Source: Defluviitaleaceae bacterium (lineage in GTDB: Bacteria > Bacillota > Clostridia > Lachnospirales > WQUN01). Taken from it: a DNA stretch of 64,000 bases. The notes beneath the pieces are model-generated. The model searched no databases. It was given only the letters and a program-made list of their open reading frames with translations, and was not told the DNA's origin. The translations under genes were made by a program, and so were the position numbers. Below, one piece after another: positions 63,201-64,000 of this stretch (position 1 is its first letter; the number at the start of each line of letters is the position of its first letter). The DNA is taken from positions 1 through 64,000 of the forward strand of contig WQZS01000018.1 of NCBI GenBank assembly GCA_009780585.1, read 5' to 3'.

Positions 63201-63931
63201 GGAGCGGGCCGATATTAGCGGCTATGGGTATCCAAACCGCCGTATATTCGCCGGGTACGGACGCGGTTATAGCCGAACCCCTGCAGTTGCTCAACATTAA
63301 CGGCATACCCATCCCCGGCATTAACATGGCGGCTGCCGTCAACGGCAACCAAGTTACCGTACGGGGTACGGGCGGGGAGGACATCCGCTTTAACATACAA
63401 TCAAGGGTTAATCCGGACAATCCGCCTCAATTGATATTCGGGGACGTGGACGGAACGCCTGCTTCCGGCGCGGTTGTCCCGATGGATTTGGATTTCACCT
63501 TCCGCGAATTCGGCCCGTTGCGCTTACAAATCGGCCCCAGGCATAACAACGCCATCGATATCCAAATCCCCCGCCTTAACGCCGAAACGCTGGGCTTGGT
63601 GGAATATGTGGCGGGCGAGCGCCGCTCCCTGCTCCTTTACACCACTTCCGAAGGCTCGCAAGCCGCTCTTTCCGTGGTGGACAGGGCTATTAATACCGTA
63701 TCGGCGGCGCGTTCCCGCCTGGGCGCGTTCCAAAACCGCTTGGAGGCAACCGTACGCAGTTTGGATGTGGCCGCGGAAAATACCGAATCCTCCCGCAGCC
63801 GTATCAAGGATACCGATATGGCGCGCGATTCCATCAACTTCGCCCAATATAACGTCATGTTCCAAGCCGCGCAGGCCATGCTGGGGCAAGCCAACCAACG
63901 CCCGCAGCAATTGCTGTCGCTGTTGCAATGA
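60197..63931 (+). CDS. Giant flagellin with a proline-rich His-containing tandem-repeat insertion
   Basis: The 1244-aa protein (typical flagellins are 270-500) has an intact N-terminal D0/D1 region (about 1-145). It shows RLSTGFRINSAKDDAAGLAI, SLVQTAEGALNEMHNMLQRM and RTEFNRMRILNG. The C-terminal D1/D0 region (about 1120-1244) has RSRLGAFQNRLEATVRSL, DTDMARDSINFAQYNVMFQA and a LLSLLQ end. Residues about 150-895 are a ~32-copy repeat (see separate entry). Residues about 900-1110 form a folded beta domain. It includes a flagellin-IN-like motif (GSFTLNGNVFNVKTGDNLLVKLNEAM...LAAMGIQ, in part), as found in FlgK/FliD/FlgL. AAGGAGG lies 9 bases before the ATG. It should polymerise into filament, exposing the repeat at the surface. 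Confidence 0.92.
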   Translation: MVVSHNIPALKTHLSMRRSDRSLAAAMQRLSTGFRINSAKDDAAGLAIANKLSFQVNGLNRASDNATHGISLVQTAEGALNEMHNMLQRMRELAVQSANDTNVAEDRALLAREIEQLVSEIHLIANRTEFNRMRILNGEADRVTAVTKSPNPPAFIPNPPAGQPGHVIAEPPIYIIVPNPPAGTAGHDPGIPEFILVNNADLNPSDPSPPAWGPPYSDYHVAAGAPPFYITNPPDCEPGHVPGTPPPYIVTSWDEIPNPPVGAPWHDNTVAVGVMIPNPPFGDPGHRMSIVRPNPPEGSPGHDPGHPPIIPNPPPGEPGHVPGTAVPPTQVWIPNPSLPSARHNPGTPPVYIVIPNPPPFIGDPPVANPDHVLAAAPTTIVIPNPGVGEPGHDPGPPPPETIFNPPSGSPGHVPGTAAPATIPNPPPGQPGHVPGTAPPAMVANPPAGTDGHVPGIPPATIPNPPAGFPGNGHVPGTIPPMITITNPPPTDLVLGHLHVPGPAPPTITIPNPPVGQPGHVPAPPPPTQIGMANPLPTDVPLGVFHQPASPPLMIPNPPPGHPLHDPTLGNPPAFIPNPPAAGYPLNGHVPVPVFIVCWEEWTVPPQIPNPAPGEPGHVPSLGPGLPPFVGDLIPNPLPGEPGHVTIPIPTLIANPLPPDPRHVPMPTQIPNPPPGQPGHVPADNTWIPNPPPGDPGHVPAPAGPPDYIWVTNDHPNFALLLTFLHPPVMITINNPPLNHPTLGHLHVPGTPETTITIPNPAPGQPGHVPATPPAMVTNPAIGQPGHIPGTPPPTRPNFMPGHPLHVPGTPPPVTIPNPGLGLPGHVPAIPPPTHIPNPPPPNLLHAPGGPPPLTLTIPNPPPPHFSHYYIPSLVYPPPTIPNPPYGQPGHVPGAEAVPARGIATLLYMSEQVQPGSMPITVQSLGKPAILSIAGGLTWIAPEDGSFTLNGNVFNVKTGDNLLVKLNEAMEYAGMEMFHNSQTGQYHMVTKMAGRSQEINLSGSGPILAAMGIQTAVYSPGTDAVIAEPLQLLNINGIPIPGINMAAAVNGNQVTVRGTGGEDIRFNIQSRVNPDNPPQLIFGDVDGTPASGAVVPMDLDFTFREFGPLRLQIGPRHNNAIDIQIPRLNAETLGLVEYVAGERRSLLLYTTSEGSQAALSVVDRAINTVSAARSRLGAFQNRLEATVRSLDVAAENTESSRSRIKDTDMARDSINFAQYNVMFQAAQAMLGQANQRPQQLLSLLQ
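60644..62880 (+). repeat. About 32 copies of a 69-base (23-residue) Pro/Gly/His repeat in flagellin
   Basis: The encoded consensus is I-P-N-P-P-P-G-Q-P-G-H-V-P-G-T-P-P-P with variable length (about 18-30 residues). I count about 32 units, each with one His in a PGHVPG-like context. Codon choice varies between units, so the copies have diverged at DNA level while the peptide pattern is kept, which suggests selection on the protein. Units near the middle and end include longer spacers with aromatic residues (for example WEEWTVPPQ, FALLLTFLHPP). Confidence 0.9.
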
Positions 63932-63953
63932 CGAAACCCCGACGGAGGCGAAT

Positions 63954-64000
63954 ATGGTAGACGCAAACGAATATAGGCTTAGGATCGCGAACGCCAACCC
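63954..64000 (+). CDS. Start of a further gene, cut by the window end
   Basis: An ATG at 63954 with GGAGG 5 bases upstream begins 22 bases after the flagellin stop. The visible residues are MVDANEYRLRIANAN. The spacing and ribosome-binding site are convincing, but 15 residues are too few to name the protein. A small flagellar-locus gene such as a flagellin chaperone or FlaG-type protein is possible. Confidence 0.6.
   Translation, partial: MVDANEYRLRIANAN

Overview
The window looks like a chromosomal segment of an anaerobic, fermentative, motile Clostridia-type Firmicute of fairly high GC. The evidence is a four-gene NAD(P)-linked [FeFe] hydrogenase operon, a four-subunit pyruvate:ferredoxin oxidoreductase operon, Gram-positive cell-division genes (sepF, ylmE, ylmG), a YlbJ-type sporulation membrane protein, D-Ala-D-Ala carboxypeptidase, soj/spo0J and flagellin. 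I see no rRNA, tRNA, CRISPR array, transposase or phage gene. No stretch longer than 300 bases lacks a gene.

Layout. 1-5.0 kb: 3' part of a very large secreted phosphoesterase with repeated modules and a LysM end; the first ~75 bases look like a sequencing or contig-edge artefact. 5.0-9.5 kb (minus): hndABCD hydrogenase. 9.6-25.5 kb (minus): one long starch/maltodextrin operon led by its own LacI-type regulator: lacI, pullulanase, a wall- or membrane-anchored five-module starch-binding protein, malE, malF, malG, a DUF1189-like membrane protein, a secreted alpha-amylase, a cytoplasmic neopullulanase-type enzyme, thuA and a Gfo/Idh/MocA dehydrogenase. A strong promoter (TTGACA-N17-TACGAT) and a perfect 26-bp palindrome lie just before lacI. 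25.6-27.4 kb (minus): zinc-ribbon/WG-repeat membrane protein. 27.5-30.1 kb (plus): a TauABC/SsuABC/NMT1-type ABC importer.

30.2-46.7 kb is the most unusual metabolic/signalling block. A minus-strand run encodes a 752-aa solute-binding lipoprotein with a propeller-like N-terminal part, two CUT1-type permeases, an efflux-type membrane fusion protein with a tandem coiled-coil repeat, a MacB-like permease without an ATPase, a 1294-aa hybrid histidine kinase with a degenerate GGDEF domain, and a second solute-binding lipoprotein. Divergent from it are an OmpR-type regulator and its histidine kinase, followed by a convergent hybrid kinase. The shared intergenic region carries three TTGGRACAA direct repeats spaced 22 and 11 bp apart, a likely regulator-binding array. 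No ABC ATPase for either CUT1 transporter is in the window, so a shared MsmX-type ATPase encoded elsewhere is inferred.

46.7-49.8 kb (minus): porCDAB. 50.0-53.1 kb (minus): HlyD-like protein, ylmE, sepF, ylmG. 53.1-54.1 kb (plus): ylbJ. 54.1-55.3 kb (minus): dacF. 55.3-57.0 kb (plus): parA/parB. 57.1-64.0 kb (plus): a 981-aa FliK-like flagellar protein, then a giant 1244-aa flagellin. Its variable region is replaced by about 32 copies of a ~23-residue Pro/Gly/His repeat (consensus PNPPPGQPGHVPGTPP) followed by a flagellin-IN-like domain; normal D0/D1 ends are retained. This flagellin and the ABC/MFP/MacB-like operon are the two best candidates for undescribed biology.
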